64,000 nt of DNA from Komagataeibacter nataicola (GCF_003207795.1 NZ_NIRT01000009.1:1-64000); one strand, 5' to 3'; numbered from the stretch's first letter, positions 41,590-51,608 are shown. Program-made: numbers and translations. Notes: a model not told the origin generated them from the letters alone.

Positions 41590-41771
41590 AATAGCAGGTG
41601 CGCAGATGTGTGGGCACACACGCTTGAAATTCGTCATCAGGTCTGAAGCGTATCGTCACCTCGACAGAGCACGTCATGTCGCTGACGTTAATGAGCGTTA
41701 CCTGCCAGTCACTTGGAACTGAAATAAGCATCATTATATAATATTTCTGTCGCACTGACGGGAGCAGAACG

Positions 41772-42165
41772 ATGGCGGGACGACAGGCAGGTCAGGTAGT
41801 ACTGAGTCCGCAGGCGCGGACGTTTCTTGAAGGGCAGGTCCGGCGTCACAAGGTGCCGCGGTCATTGTCGGATCGCTGCCGGATGGTTCTGCTCTGCGCC
41901 GAAGGCTTGCAGAGCAAGGAAGTTGCTGCACGCCTGGGGGTACATGAGCACACCGTCGGCAAATGGCGGCGGCGGTTTGTCGAAGATGGCATTGAAGGCC
42001 TGACCGACGAATATCGTGCCGTCCGGCCCCGCACGGTGTCGGACGCGCAGTTTACGCAGGTCATCGAGCGCACGCTGAACACAACGCCCAAAGACGCGAC
42101 CCACTGGTCGATCCGTTCCATGGCTGCCGAGATCGGCCTGTCGCATACGACCAGAGGCAGATGGA
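41772..42165 (+). pseudogene. IS630-family transposase, N-terminal half
   Basis: The frame from ATG 41772 reads VVLSPQARTFLEGQVRRHKV, SDRCRMVLLCAEGLQSKEVA, RLGVHEHTVGKWRRRFVEDG and DATHWSIRSMAAEIGLSHTT, the two helix-turn-helix regions of IS630-type transposases. The family sequence stops at about 42165, where a hairpin begins; the DDE catalytic half is missing. A short non-homologous tail runs to a stop at 42242. Confidence 0.82.
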
Positions 42166-42184
42166 GGGTTCGAAAAACCCTCCA
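42162..42184. repeat. perfect nine-base hairpin at the IS630 truncation point
   Basis: TGGAGGGTT (42162-42170) pairs perfectly with AACCCTCCA (42176-42184) around CGAAA. It falls exactly where IS630 homology ends. There is no T-run. It may be a leftover end of the element that caused the truncation or a chance hairpin. Confidence 0.45.
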
Positions 42185-42329
42185 CATTCGAGCGGTATCA
42201 GCCCCCCGCTTTCGAGGCAAGAGTGGCATAATTACTTCTTGACCGGCACATAACCGCCAAAAATCCATATATGGAACATTAAAAAGTACCTGATCGGATT
42301 TTCAAACAGACTTTATATCACATAAGATT

Positions 42330-43070
42330 ATGCCGGTTTTATTTATAGTGGCCGATTTGCGATATATCAGGGCAAATCAGAAGGAAACCACCTTGCGGAA
42401 TATAGATTTCAGTTCATGGCATAGTGCTCTGGTAACGGTTATCGGGCTCGTATTACTGACCCTGCTCGGGGTAGGCATTCGCCTGGTTATGATGCTGACA
42501 CTCCAGCAGCGCAGGGAGCGCCTGAACCGACAGATCAACGAACGTATCAGAACGCTGATCGCGGCTTACAAAACATTGGGGGGCTCATTTACAGGAGACC
42601 TGAGTGTCAGCCCGATGCATCTGAAAGACATAAAATACCGTGAAGCCCGTGGTCAGGAGATGGCGCCGCTCGAACTGTCAGGAAATTCGGAGCGTGCCCG
42701 GCGCATTCGCGATGCTGTCGAGGCCGCCCTGTCCGACATCATTCTGCTTGGCACTGAAGAGCACGTTCGCCTGGCGGTGAGGGCGGCATCCGAACTGGTG
42801 CAGGGCCGCAATGTCCATACACATGATCTGGTTGTATCCCTGCGCAATTTCATCCGTAAGGCCCTGGATATTGAACGCATCCCGCCCGATCTGGAACTTC
42901 CGCGTCAGGGGCCGAGCCGTCCGTCGGCTTCAGGCGGCCGTGACAAAGGAGAAGGGGGCAAGGATAGTGGCGCAAAAGGGGGTGGTGCAGGCGGCATGGA
43001 AGGCGGCAACATGGGTGGAGGCGGACTTGCCGATAACGACCCGGACACATCATCCAGCCATCATGTATGA
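42330..43070 (+). CDS. membrane-anchored protein of unknown function with glycine-rich tail
   Basis: I do not recognise a named family. The 246-residue protein has one clear N-terminal transmembrane helix (LVTVIGLVLLTLLGVGIRLV), a basic amphipathic stretch (QQRRERLNRQINERIRTLIA), then a helical cytosolic domain with GGSFTGDLSV, ARRIRDAVEAALSDIILLGT and HVRLAVRAASELVQGRNVHT, DLVVSLRNFIRKAL. The last 55 residues are low-complexity Gly/Lys/Asp/Ser (GGRDKGEGGKDSGAKGGGAG). A start at ATG 42330 is assumed; a TTG near 42393 would begin just before the helix. It stands alone between an IS630 relic and a convergent efflux operon. The helical part looks like a folded domain, so this is probably a real gene. 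Confidence 0.65.
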   Translation: MPVLFIVADLRYIRANQKETTLRNIDFSSWHSALVTVIGLVLLTLLGVGIRLVMMLTLQQRRERLNRQINERIRTLIAAYKTLGGSFTGDLSVSPMHLKDIKYREARGQEMAPLELSGNSERARRIRDAVEAALSDIILLGTEEHVRLAVRAASELVQGRNVHTHDLVVSLRNFIRKALDIERIPPDLELPRQGPSRPSASGGRDKGEGGKDSGAKGGGAGGMEGGNMGGGGLADNDPDTSSSHHV

Positions 43071-43250
43071 TTTTTATCCAGATAGTTTATGGCGCTGTTA
43101 GCCACCAGCTTAAGCAACCATTCCCGATATGGCGCAGGGCATGGCATGTTCCGCAAAAATCCCGGGCGATACCCATTCAATGCATTCCTGAGCCTACCTT
43201 CAGCCAGGGGCGCATGCAGGGGGCCTTCTCTCCCCTTGCATGCCCTGTTT

Positions 43251-44837
43251 TCATGGGCCGGTATGCGGCGAGAGGATTGGCCCGGTCAGGTTGTCGTCCG
43301 GGTCAGGGCCATGGCTGTGGGGCGGTGGCACGTCACCTGCGGGGCGTGCGTTATGCAGACCGGAATACTGTAGCGGGTCCACCGAAAACAGCTGGTTGGG
43401 CGCGGGCAGGCTGGCGGCGTCCCATCCCCCGCCACAGGCCCGGATCAGCCCGACCTGCGCCTGCAGGTAACGGGTCTGGATTTCGGCCTGCTGGATACGG
43501 GCATCCAGCGTGCTGACCTGCGCGATCAGCACATCGAGATAGGTTGCAAGGCCACCTTTATACAGATTCATGGTTATGTCCTGCGTCTGGCTGGCAGCGC
43601 CCACGGCGGCACGCAGGCGGCCGTTTTCGCTATCGAGGCGGTTTGTGCGCGACAGGCCATCCTCCACATCGCGAAAGGCGCCCAGGATCGTCACGCGATA
43701 ATGGTCGCGCGTTTCGCGGTAGGCGGACCAGCTCTGCTGCAACTGCGCGCGTCGCAGCCCGCCTTCAAACACCGGCATGGTCACGGTTGCGCCATAGGAC
43801 CACATGCTGTTGGCCAGGTTGGCGAGGTTGAATCCGTTATCATCAAACCCGCCATTCATCTGGAAAGAGACATGCGGGTAGAACGCGGCGCGCGCAATGC
43901 CAATGGCCCGGTTGGCCTGCGCCATCTGGCGTTCGGTCATGGCAATGTCGGGCCTGCGCTGCAACAGGTCCGACGGCAGGGGGGCGGATAGCGCGAAGCG
44001 GGTGGCATTGAGGTGGGCATCGGGTGCGAGATGGAAAGATGAGGGCGCGACATTGACCAGAACCGCCACCGCATGCTCCATCACCTCGCGCTGGGCCTGA
44101 ATGTCGAGCAGGCGGGCCTGCGTGGTGTAAAGCTGGTTCTGCGCGCGCGCCACATCCAGCCGGGAGGCGGCCTGGTCCACCAGCCGGGTCTGGGTGACAC
44201 GCAGGGATTCCTCATAATAGCGGATCGACTGGGTGTAGATCGCCGCCTGCGCATCCAGTCCGCGCAGGGTGAAGTAATCACTGGCCAGTTCGGCCTGCAG
44301 GCTCAGCCGTGCGGCAGCGTATTGCGCAGCCTGTTCCTGGGCATAATCCTTCTGCAGGCGCACGCGGTTGCGGATGGAGGACCAGAAATCCGGCTCCCAC
44401 GAGGCCATGCCGCCATAGAACTCATCTGAATCCGTAATCGGTCCCTTGTAGCGGAACAGTCGCTCGGCCGAGCTTTTGTTATTGCTGCCGCCAAAGGCCA
44501 CGCCAAAATGCGGCAGCAGGTCGGCCCGCGCCTCGCTTACAATGGCACGCGCCTGCAAAAAGCGCTCACTGGCGGCCTGCAGGTCGCCGTTATGGGCCAT
44601 GGCCGCCTCCTCCAGCGTATCAAGTTCGGAGTCGGCAAAGGTTTTCCACCATTGCGTGGGAATGGTGTCATCCATCGGGTGGGCCACGCCAAACGGCGCC
44701 TGTCCCTGCCATGTGGTGGGGATAACGTAATGTGGCGCATGATAGGCGGGCGCAAGGTCGCATCCCGCCAGTGACAGCAGCGATACGGCGCAGGCAGCGC
44801 CCATGAACGTGGAGCGGTGAATGGTAAGGGCCATCAT
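43251..44837 (-). CDS. RND efflux outer-membrane lipoprotein (NodT/OprM type)
   Basis: A 528-residue TolC-type outer-membrane factor. The signal peptide ends in the lipobox LAGC (Cys26), so it is a lipoprotein. Two OEP repeats follow (WEPDFWSSIRNRVRLQKDYA; DLLQRRPDIAMTERQMAQAN, the typical RRPDI motif; FEGGLRRAQLQQSWSAYRET; YKGGLATYLDVLIAQ). The C-terminal tail is His/Pro-rich (PPPHSHGPDPDD). The start overlaps the adaptor stop by four bases. It forms the exit duct of the efflux pump encoded upstream. Confidence 0.92.
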   Translation of the reverse strand: MMALTIHRSTFMGAACAVSLLSLAGCDLAPAYHAPHYVIPTTWQGQAPFGVAHPMDDTIPTQWWKTFADSELDTLEEAAMAHNGDLQAASERFLQARAIVSEARADLLPHFGVAFGGSNNKSSAERLFRYKGPITDSDEFYGGMASWEPDFWSSIRNRVRLQKDYAQEQAAQYAAARLSLQAELASDYFTLRGLDAQAAIYTQSIRYYEESLRVTQTRLVDQAASRLDVARAQNQLYTTQARLLDIQAQREVMEHAVAVLVNVAPSSFHLAPDAHLNATRFALSAPLPSDLLQRRPDIAMTERQMAQANRAIGIARAAFYPHVSFQMNGGFDDNGFNLANLANSMWSYGATVTMPVFEGGLRRAQLQQSWSAYRETRDHYRVTILGAFRDVEDGLSRTNRLDSENGRLRAAVGAASQTQDITMNLYKGGLATYLDVLIAQVSTLDARIQQAEIQTRYLQAQVGLIRACGGGWDAASLPAPNQLFSVDPLQYSGLHNARPAGDVPPPHSHGPDPDDNLTGPILSPHTGP

Positions 44838-46021
44838 TCATCGTCCTTTTCATCGGTGTCGTTGCTGTATCCGGCAGCGGGCTGGACTACATGCACGCGC
44901 TCGCCTTCCAGCAGGTCGGCGGGCGGGTTGTCGATGATCCGGTCATCGGGGGTGACGCCCGAGAGCACCTGCGTCGCCCCATCGCCCATGCGGCCCACCG
45001 TTATGTCATGAAAATGCGCACGCCCCTGCCCATCCACCACGGCCACCTGCATGCCGTGCTCCTGAAACACCAGCGCACCGGTGGGAATGCTCTGATGGGC
45101 CGCCTGTTCGGGCGCGCTCAGGGTTACGGCGGCGAAGGTGCCGGGCCACAGGGCATGGTCGGTATTGTCAATCACGAATTCACTCACGCTGGTGCGGGTA
45201 TCGGGGTCGTAGCCGCCCGATACGGTCAGGAATTTCGCCTCGAACGTGCGATCGGGGAACTGCGGCACCCGCACGGTTGCGTGCAGGCCGGGCTGGAGAA
45301 TGTAGGACATGTTCTCCGGTATCGAGACGAACAGCCGCATCTGGTGCGTATCAGCCACGCTGAACAGTTCGCTGGCCGCCCCCGTGGCGTTCAGGTTGCC
45401 GCCGCCTTCATGCACGTAATCACCCACGTTGATGTCACGCTCGGTCACGACGCCATCAAAGGGGGCGACAATGACCTTGAAGCGCTCAAGGGCGGCGTAG
45501 CGGTCAAGGTTGTGGCGCGCGGCCTCGAGATCGGCCGAGGCTGACTTCTCGTTTGCATCCTGCACGGAAACCGACTGTCCCGATACGGCCTGTGACCTGC
45601 CCATCAGCCGCCAGCGCTGGGCCGTGACCACCGCAAGATCGTATTTGGCCTGCGAGGACTGGAGATCGGCCTGCGCCTGCGCAAACTGGGCATCAAGGCC
45701 GGGGGTGTTGATCTCGGCCAGCACGTCGCCCGCCGCCACGCGGGCGCCGTAGTCCTTGTACCACATATGCACGTAGCCCGAGGCCTGCGGGTAAATGGGG
45801 GCCTGGTACCAGGCTTCGATCGTGCCGGGCAGGTCGAGGCTGACATGGCGGGCCTCCCTGTGCGGCGCAATGACCATTACATCCGGCACGGAGGCCTCTG
45901 CCGCATCATGGCGCAGGGCTATGGCATGGTGAATGCGCCCGGCCAGCAGGTAACCGCACCAGCCCACAAGGATCGTGGCGCCGGCCAGCATCATCATCTT
46001 ACGGGATTCCCGGGTGGACAT
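44834..46021 (-). CDS. RND efflux periplasmic adaptor (membrane fusion protein)
   Basis: A 395-residue MFP with an N-terminal anchor helix (KMMMLAGATILVGWCGYLLA), a biotinyl-lipoyl half (SLDLPGTIEAWYQAPIYPQA, then GYVHMWYKDYGARVAAGDVL), a coiled-coil hairpin (residues ~105-185), the return lipoyl strand (IVAPFDGVVTERDINVGDYV), beta-barrel and membrane-proximal domains. Its start shares one base with the pump stop (TGATG) and its stop overlaps the outer-membrane factor, so all three are translationally coupled. The YQAPIYPQASGY pattern fits multidrug/organic efflux rather than metal adaptors; no metal-binding His/Met cluster is seen. Confidence 0.92.
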   Translation of the reverse strand: MSTRESRKMMMLAGATILVGWCGYLLAGRIHHAIALRHDAAEASVPDVMVIAPHREARHVSLDLPGTIEAWYQAPIYPQASGYVHMWYKDYGARVAAGDVLAEINTPGLDAQFAQAQADLQSSQAKYDLAVVTAQRWRLMGRSQAVSGQSVSVQDANEKSASADLEAARHNLDRYAALERFKVIVAPFDGVVTERDINVGDYVHEGGGNLNATGAASELFSVADTHQMRLFVSIPENMSYILQPGLHATVRVPQFPDRTFEAKFLTVSGGYDPDTRTSVSEFVIDNTDHALWPGTFAAVTLSAPEQAAHQSIPTGALVFQEHGMQVAVVDGQGRAHFHDITVGRMGDGATQVLSGVTPDDRIIDNPPADLLEGERVHVVQPAAGYSNDTDEKDDE

Positions 46022-49000
46022 CAGTTCAGTTCCTCGCGGTTGCGGGGCGCGCGGTTATGCAGGATTGCGTAGACACAGGGCACGAACAGAAGCGTGGACA
46101 CGGTGGCCACCAGCAGCCCGCCAATCACGGCGCGGCCCAGAGGTGCGTTTTGTGAATTGCTCATGGCCATGGGCACCATGCCGATCACCATGGCGAGTGC
46201 CGTCATCAGCACGGGGCGGATGCGGCCATAGCCCGCCTCGAGCGCTGCACGCAGCGCATCGCCATGTTCCTCGATCCGCTCACGCGCAAACGAGACGACA
46301 AGGATGGAGTTGGCCGTGGCCGTGCCCATGCACATGATCGCTCCGGTCAGCGCCGGCACCGACAGGCGCGTATGGGTCAGGAACAGCGCCCAGGCGATGC
46401 CTGCCAGCGCTGCGGGCAGGGCCGAGATGATGATGAACGGGTCCAGCCAGGACTGGAAGTTGACCACAATCAGCAGGTAGATCAGCAGCACCGACACCAC
46501 CAGCCCGAACACCAGTTCGATATAGGCATGGCGCATGGTCTCGGTCTGGCCTCGTACCACCACGGCGGCGGTGGAGGGCACCCTGTCGCGCGTCTGGTCC
46601 AGCACGTGCTGCACGCCGGAGGTGACCTGCCCCAGATCCGCCCCCTCGGCGGAAACATAGATGTCAACTTCAGGCATGGAATTGAAGTGCGAGACCTGCC
46701 CCGGCGTGCCGGTGGCGCTGACATCGCTTATGCCGCCCAGAAGCTGCATGTGCCGCCCCTGCGGGTCGCCATCGCCCTTGTCGACCGGAATGGTCATGAG
46801 GTTGTTGAAATGCGTCAGCTGGTCCTGTGACACATAGACATTGAGCGGGAAGGTGATGCCCGTGGCCGGGTCAAGCCAGTATTGCGGGTCCACCGTCTGG
46901 CTGCCTGAAAGGGTCATGAGTTCGTTATTGGCAAGGTCGGCTTCCGTCATGCCGGTGGCCTGGCCGAAGGTGCGGTTGCCCTGTACGAACAGGGTCGGTG
47001 TCTTCATGGTCTGCTGGATCACGACATCGGCGGCACCCGGCACGCCGCGCAGGCGGTTTACGAGCAGGCGGGCGTAGTCGTAATTATCACGCAGGTCGGG
47101 GCCGGAGATCTGTACGTCAATGGGGGCAGGCGAGCCGAAATTCAGGATCTTTGCCGTAAGGTCCGCAGGCTGGAAGGTGAACACCGTGCCGGGAAAACGC
47201 GCCGAGAGGTCACGGCGCAGGATGGCGCGGTCATCCCAGACCGGGGTTTCCTCATTCCTGAGGGCTATGGTGATGTCGCAGTCCTGTGTGCCGATGGTTG
47301 GCGTGGGGATGAAGGCCTGGTTATGCGCGCCTTCGGGCAGGCCGCAGTTTTCGATCATGCTCTCCACCTTGCCGGGGAAGAGCGCGTTGACCCGGTCCTC
47401 CACCAGCGAGGCCTCGCGGCCCGCCACCTCGATACGGGTGCCCAGGGGCGCGCGCATGTGCATCTGGAGCGTGCCGGATTTCGTCTCGGGGAAGAAATCG
47501 CGCCCCGCAATCAGGTACAGCCCCAGCGAGCCGACCGATACGCCAAGAAAGATGGCCACGAACCGCCCCCGCCGCGCGATGGCGCGCCCGAGCAGGGCGC
47601 TGTAGCGCTCACGGAAGGTATTGAACCCGCGCTCGAACGCCTGCTGAAAGCGCTCGGGCAGGCGCCTGGGGTATTGCAGGTTGTGGACCTGCGGCTGGCA
47701 GTGGTGGGAGTCCCCATGCCCCGCCACGCTGTGGCCCGCCAGCAGGTATTTGGCCATGGTCGGCACCAGCGTGCGCGACAGGATGAAGGAGGCGATCATG
47801 GCGAAGATGATGGCCTCCGCCATGGGCATGAACAGCCAGCCCGCAACCCCGCTCAGGCCAAACAGCGGCAGCCAGACAATGCAGATGCAGGTGGTGGCGA
47901 CAAAGGTGGGGATGACGATCTGGTTGGCGGCATCGATGATGGCAGGCTCCAGTGCCTTGCCCATTTCCAGGTGGGCGTCGATGTTTTCGATCATCACCGT
48001 GGCGTCATCCACCAGGATGCCGACAGCCAGCGCCAGCCCGCCCAGCGTCATGACATTGATGGTCTGCCCCGCCCAGTGCAGCCCGATGATGGCGCACAGG
48101 ATGGCCAGCGGAATGGAGGTGGCGATGATGACCGTGGGCCGCCATGAGCCAAGGAACAGCAGCACCACCATGCCGGTCAGGAAGGCGGCGGTGAGCATCT
48201 CGCGCACCACATCGAAAATGGAATCCTTCACGAACACCGAGGCATCACCCAGAATGCTGACCTTTACATCGGGTGGCAGCAGTTTCTGGATGCGCGGCAG
48301 CAGCGCCTTGGCACCGGCCACGACATCCAGCGTCGAGGCATCGCCGCTTTTCATGACCACGATCTCCACACCCTGCTTGCCCTTGACCAGCACGAGGTTG
48401 GTCTGCGGGTGGCCGCCGCGATAGACCTCTGCCACATCATGCACATAGATCACGGCATTGCCCACGCGCTTGACCGGGATATCACCCAGTTCCTTCATCG
48501 AGCGCGGGGTGGCGTTGGTCTGCACCATCCAGTCGGTAGCCGCGATTTTCTGGTCGCCTGCGGGCAGCACGATATTCTGCCCGCGCAGGGCGTTCTGCAC
48601 ATCCATGGCCGAGAGGTGATGCGCCTGAAGCTGCTGCTGGTTCAGCGCCACCATGACAAAACTGTCCATGCCGCCATAGGCCTGTGGCACCACCGCGCCC
48701 GGCACGGTCACCAGCAGCGGCCGCACGCGGATCATGGCCAGTTTGAACAGGTCGGACGGGGTCTGTTTATCTGACGTGACCTGGAGCGTGAGCACCGGCA
48801 CGGAAGAGGCATCGAGGCTCATGACCATGGGGGAGGGGATGTTCTCGGGCAACTGCTTGATTACCGTCTGGGAAATGGCGGTGACCTCGGCCTCCGCCTT
48901 GCCAATATCGGTGCCGGGCTGGAAGTATATGTTGACGATGCCGCGCCCGTAATACGAACTGCTTTCCATATGTTCGATGCCCTCGACAGTCGAGGTCACC

Positions 49001-49212
49001 ATCAGTTCGTAATTATAGATGATCCGGCCTGCGAATTCCTCAGGCAGCATGCCGCCATAGGTCCAGACGACCGACACGACCGGAATGCGGATATTGGGGA
49101 ACACATCCGTCGGCGTACGCCATACCGACATGATGCCAAAGACCACGATCAGGATCGAAAGCACCACAAAGGTATAGGGCCGACGTAGTGCAGTGACTAC
49201 GATGGCATTCAT
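46021..49212 (-). CDS. RND efflux pump inner-membrane permease
   Basis: A 1063-residue RND transporter with the expected duplicated 6+6 helix plan. N-terminus RPYTFVVLSILIVVFGIMSV, first periplasmic loop with VWTYGGMLPEEF, the TM4 proton-relay region GGLALAVGILVDDATVMIEN (paired Asp), FLSRTLVPTMAKYLL, a central linker that is His/Gln rich (GHGDSHHCQPQVHN), and second-half IMCMGTATANSILVVSFARE. It resembles the AcrB/MdtB-like 'efflux RND permease' group more than CzcA. First gene of the three-gene minus-strand operon. Likely exports hydrophobic or organic toxic compounds; substrates cannot be told. No repressor gene is adjacent. Confidence 0.92.
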   Translation of the reverse strand: MNAIVVTALRRPYTFVVLSILIVVFGIMSVWRTPTDVFPNIRIPVVSVVWTYGGMLPEEFAGRIIYNYELMVTSTVEGIEHMESSSYYGRGIVNIYFQPGTDIGKAEAEVTAISQTVIKQLPENIPSPMVMSLDASSVPVLTLQVTSDKQTPSDLFKLAMIRVRPLLVTVPGAVVPQAYGGMDSFVMVALNQQQLQAHHLSAMDVQNALRGQNIVLPAGDQKIAATDWMVQTNATPRSMKELGDIPVKRVGNAVIYVHDVAEVYRGGHPQTNLVLVKGKQGVEIVVMKSGDASTLDVVAGAKALLPRIQKLLPPDVKVSILGDASVFVKDSIFDVVREMLTAAFLTGMVVLLFLGSWRPTVIIATSIPLAILCAIIGLHWAGQTINVMTLGGLALAVGILVDDATVMIENIDAHLEMGKALEPAIIDAANQIVIPTFVATTCICIVWLPLFGLSGVAGWLFMPMAEAIIFAMIASFILSRTLVPTMAKYLLAGHSVAGHGDSHHCQPQVHNLQYPRRLPERFQQAFERGFNTFRERYSALLGRAIARRGRFVAIFLGVSVGSLGLYLIAGRDFFPETKSGTLQMHMRAPLGTRIEVAGREASLVEDRVNALFPGKVESMIENCGLPEGAHNQAFIPTPTIGTQDCDITIALRNEETPVWDDRAILRRDLSARFPGTVFTFQPADLTAKILNFGSPAPIDVQISGPDLRDNYDYARLLVNRLRGVPGAADVVIQQTMKTPTLFVQGNRTFGQATGMTEADLANNELMTLSGSQTVDPQYWLDPATGITFPLNVYVSQDQLTHFNNLMTIPVDKGDGDPQGRHMQLLGGISDVSATGTPGQVSHFNSMPEVDIYVSAEGADLGQVTSGVQHVLDQTRDRVPSTAAVVVRGQTETMRHAYIELVFGLVVSVLLIYLLIVVNFQSWLDPFIIISALPAALAGIAWALFLTHTRLSVPALTGAIMCMGTATANSILVVSFARERIEEHGDALRAALEAGYGRIRPVLMTALAMVIGMVPMAMSNSQNAPLGRAVIGGLLVATVSTLLFVPCVYAILHNRAPRNREELN

Positions 49213-49927
49213 GGGATGGATAATTCCCTATATCACGAATAACCGCGCAGCACTGCGGGCATAAGCTACAGTATTTGCCTGCGGTTTTATTGCATGGATC
49301 GACACCTGCCAGCCCAGGCATGAAGGGGGGGGCGGGGCTTACGGGTCAGGTTGAAGAAAGGGCCATGAAGGAATGCTCCGGCATGATCGTTAAGGAGCCA
49401 TGCCGCAGGGCATGCGGTGCTGGCCTGCAAAGACAGATACAGTGTTTTTTTACAAAGTATGAACAGATAAGATGTAAAATAATGTTCATGGAAACGAATA
49501 ATAACATTATCATATAAAATAATTAATGAAGCATAATTTATAGTATAGGTTCCCTGCAAGGAACAAAATCCCGTCAGTGGGGAACTATCGGGGCGGGAAA
49601 GAAAATTTCTCGCCATAAACCTGTTTTCAGGTCATCGGACGCTCGCATGGCGGACTGGCCACGAAAATCCATGCCTCAACTTCCCGACTGCTGTCAGAGC
49701 ATGGATCACGTTGAAAAGACTGTGATCGATCTGCTCCGAGAGTAGACTTCCCGTATTTTCGAAGCCCGCCAGAACCAGTCCTGCTGGGCCACATCCTGCC
49801 CCAGTTTTCATGCCTGTAAGCCAGAGTGAAGGCAAAGGCGCGATGATATGTTTTTGAATGCCGTAACCAGCGATATGGACTACCATAAAAGCAAGAAGCA
49901 AACCGGTTTGCGCGATGGGGAGCGGTG
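49213..49927. other. intergenic region with promoter sequences and an IS5 scrap
   Basis: No convincing gene is found here. The stretch 49440-49550 is very AT-rich and probably holds the promoter of the minus-strand efflux operon. A run of eight G lies near 49325-49332. Around 49625-49680 one plus frame reads VIGRSHGGLATKIHAST, a scrap of an IS5-type transposase related to IGRSRGGLTTKIHA at 51150. The remaining 250 bases before the nitronate monooxygenase show nothing recognisable. Confidence 0.55.
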
Positions 49928-50995
49928 ATGAACTGGCCAGAGCAGTTCGGCCTTACGATTCCATTGGTGCAGGCACCGATGGCAGGCGTCTCCACGCCAG
50001 CCCTTGCTGCGGCTGTATCTCAGGCCGGGGGGCTTGGTTCAATCGGAGCAGGGGCCGCCGGGGCGATAGTCGCGCATGAGATGATCTGCCAGATACGACA
50101 ACAGACAGCGGCTCCCTTCAACGTCAACCTGTTCGTGCACAAGACGCCGGAAGCTGATCCGCTCCGCGACAGCGCCTGGCTGGCGTGGCTGAAACCGCTG
50201 TTTACCGAATTCCATGCGCTCCCGCCAGCCAGACTGCATCCCATATACCGCAGCTTTAATGATGATCCGGCAATGCTCGACATGCTTCTGCATACGAAGC
50301 CGCCGGTTGTCAGTTTCCATTTCGGGCTTCCTGCACGTGAGGCTGTTTCAGCCCTGAAGGCCAGGGGCATCATGTTGATGGCAACAGCAACCAGTCTGGA
50401 GGAAGCGCATGCTGTCGAGGCCGCAGGGATGGACGCGATTGTTGCGCAGGGGGTCGAGGCGGGAGGCCATCGGGGCATTTTTGATCCAGCGGGTCATGAT
50501 GATGCGCTGGGAACATTTGCCCTGACCCGCCTGCTTGTACGGAAATGCCGCATTCCGGTAATTGCCGCTGGCGGTATCATGGATGGAGCAGGGATTGCGG
50601 CCGCCCTTGCCCTGGGTGCCGGCGCGGCACAGATGGGCACGGCCTTCATTCTCTGCCCCGAGACAGGCGCGGATGAAGCTTACCGAAAGGCTCTGGCGGG
50701 AGCCGCCGCCTTTCATACGCGCATGACCGATCTTGTTTCAGGGCGTCCTGCGCGCTGTCTTTCAAACCGGTTTACTGGCCTGAGTGACAGTGCAGGCATG
50801 CCACCGCCTCCTGACTATCCCACGGCCTATGATGCGGGAAAAGCACTCAACAAAGCTGCCAGAAACTGTGGTGAAAGCGGCTTTGGTGCTTATTGGGCCG
50901 GACAGGGAGCTCCTCTGGCCCGGGCCATGCCGGTAGGTCAGCTCATAGGCAAACTGAAGGAAGAACTGCAGGCGGCACGCAATTTTGTGACATAA
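49928..50995 (+). CDS. nitronate monooxygenase (NPD family)
   Basis: A 355-residue FMN enzyme that oxidises alkyl nitronates (propionate 3-nitronate type) to carbonyl compounds and nitrite. Motifs are LVQAPMAGVSTPALAAAVSQ and GGLGSIGAGA near the start, FNVNLFVHK, VAQGVEAGGHRG (catalytic His and flavin contacts), VIAAGGIMDGAG and ALGAGAAQMGTAFILCPE, in normal order. ATG 49928 is preferred over GTG 49925; GGGGAGCGG lies upstream. Length fits the family. It detoxifies nitro compounds made by plants and fungi, which suits a plant- or fermentation-associated bacterium. It stands alone between IS5 relics on both sides with the same orientation. Confidence 0.88.
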   Translation: MNWPEQFGLTIPLVQAPMAGVSTPALAAAVSQAGGLGSIGAGAAGAIVAHEMICQIRQQTAAPFNVNLFVHKTPEADPLRDSAWLAWLKPLFTEFHALPPARLHPIYRSFNDDPAMLDMLLHTKPPVVSFHFGLPAREAVSALKARGIMLMATATSLEEAHAVEAAGMDAIVAQGVEAGGHRGIFDPAGHDDALGTFALTRLLVRKCRIPVIAAGGIMDGAGIAAALALGAGAAQMGTAFILCPETGADEAYRKALAGAAAFHTRMTDLVSGRPARCLSNRFTGLSDSAGMPPPPDYPTAYDAGKALNKAARNCGESGFGAYWAGQGAPLARAMPVGQLIGKLKEELQAARNFVT

Positions 50996-50999
50996 TCTC

Positions 51000-51577
51000 T
51001 ACGACGCTGGTGCGAAAGCGGCGTAATCGAAAGGGTTTTCCGTTATCTTGCTGCGGATCATGACAATGAATACATGATGATCGACAGCATGATCGTCCGG
51101 GCGCATCAGCATAACGCCGGCGCCCTGAAAAAGGGGGTGTGGATCAGGCTATCGGACGTTCACGAGGCAGACTGACCACAAAGATCCACGCCATCTGCGA
51201 TTCTCGGGGCAACCCGGTGGAAATCGATATCACGCCGGGGCAGGATGCCGATATCACTCTGGCACAACAACTTCTGGAAAGGATCGGCCCGGATGCTTTC
51301 CTTGCCGACAAGGCTTATGACTCGGACAGCCTGATTGACCGGCTGATGCAGCGTGGAATTCCCCCCGGTCATCCCGCCAAAAAGCGACAGGACAACACAA
51401 CGGGAAACGGACTTCGCTCCCTGCCAGAAACGTAATCCTGTCGAGCGTTTCTTCAACAAACTTAAACAGTTTCGAGCTGTCGCAACTCGCTACGACAAGC
51501 TCAAATCCACATTCCTCGCCGCCGTCCAATTCGCATCAATGATTATCATGCTTAACTGGCGACACGCCGTAACCTGA
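51000..51577 (+). pseudogene. IS5-family transposase remnant, N-terminus lost and frameshifted
   Basis: Frames in order read RRWCESGVIERVFRYLAADH, MMIDSMIVRAHQHNAG (first Asp), then after a shift DQAIGRSRGGLTTKIHAICD, DAFLADKAYDSDSLI (second Asp), and after another shift PPVIPPKSDR and PVERFFNKLKQFRAVATRYD with the Glu and the family-typical C-terminus. The first 60-70 residues are missing. The last codon is 32 bases from the end of the convergent M50-protease gene, so the element abuts the export operon. Confidence 0.85.
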
Positions 51578-51608
51578 CCGGCACAAGACCATTACAGGCC
51601 CACTTTTG

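Noticed and set aside
46021-49212. Heavy-metal (CzcA-type) efflux pump
   Set aside because: The transmembrane motif is VDDATVMIEN with paired Asp but the rest and the adaptor lack the metal-binding features of Cus/Czc systems.
49632-49901. Minus-strand frame of 89 codons with some hydrophobic text before the nitronate monooxygenase
   Set aside because: Part of it is antisense to an IS5 scrap and the rest matches nothing recognised; no ribosome binding site is evident.
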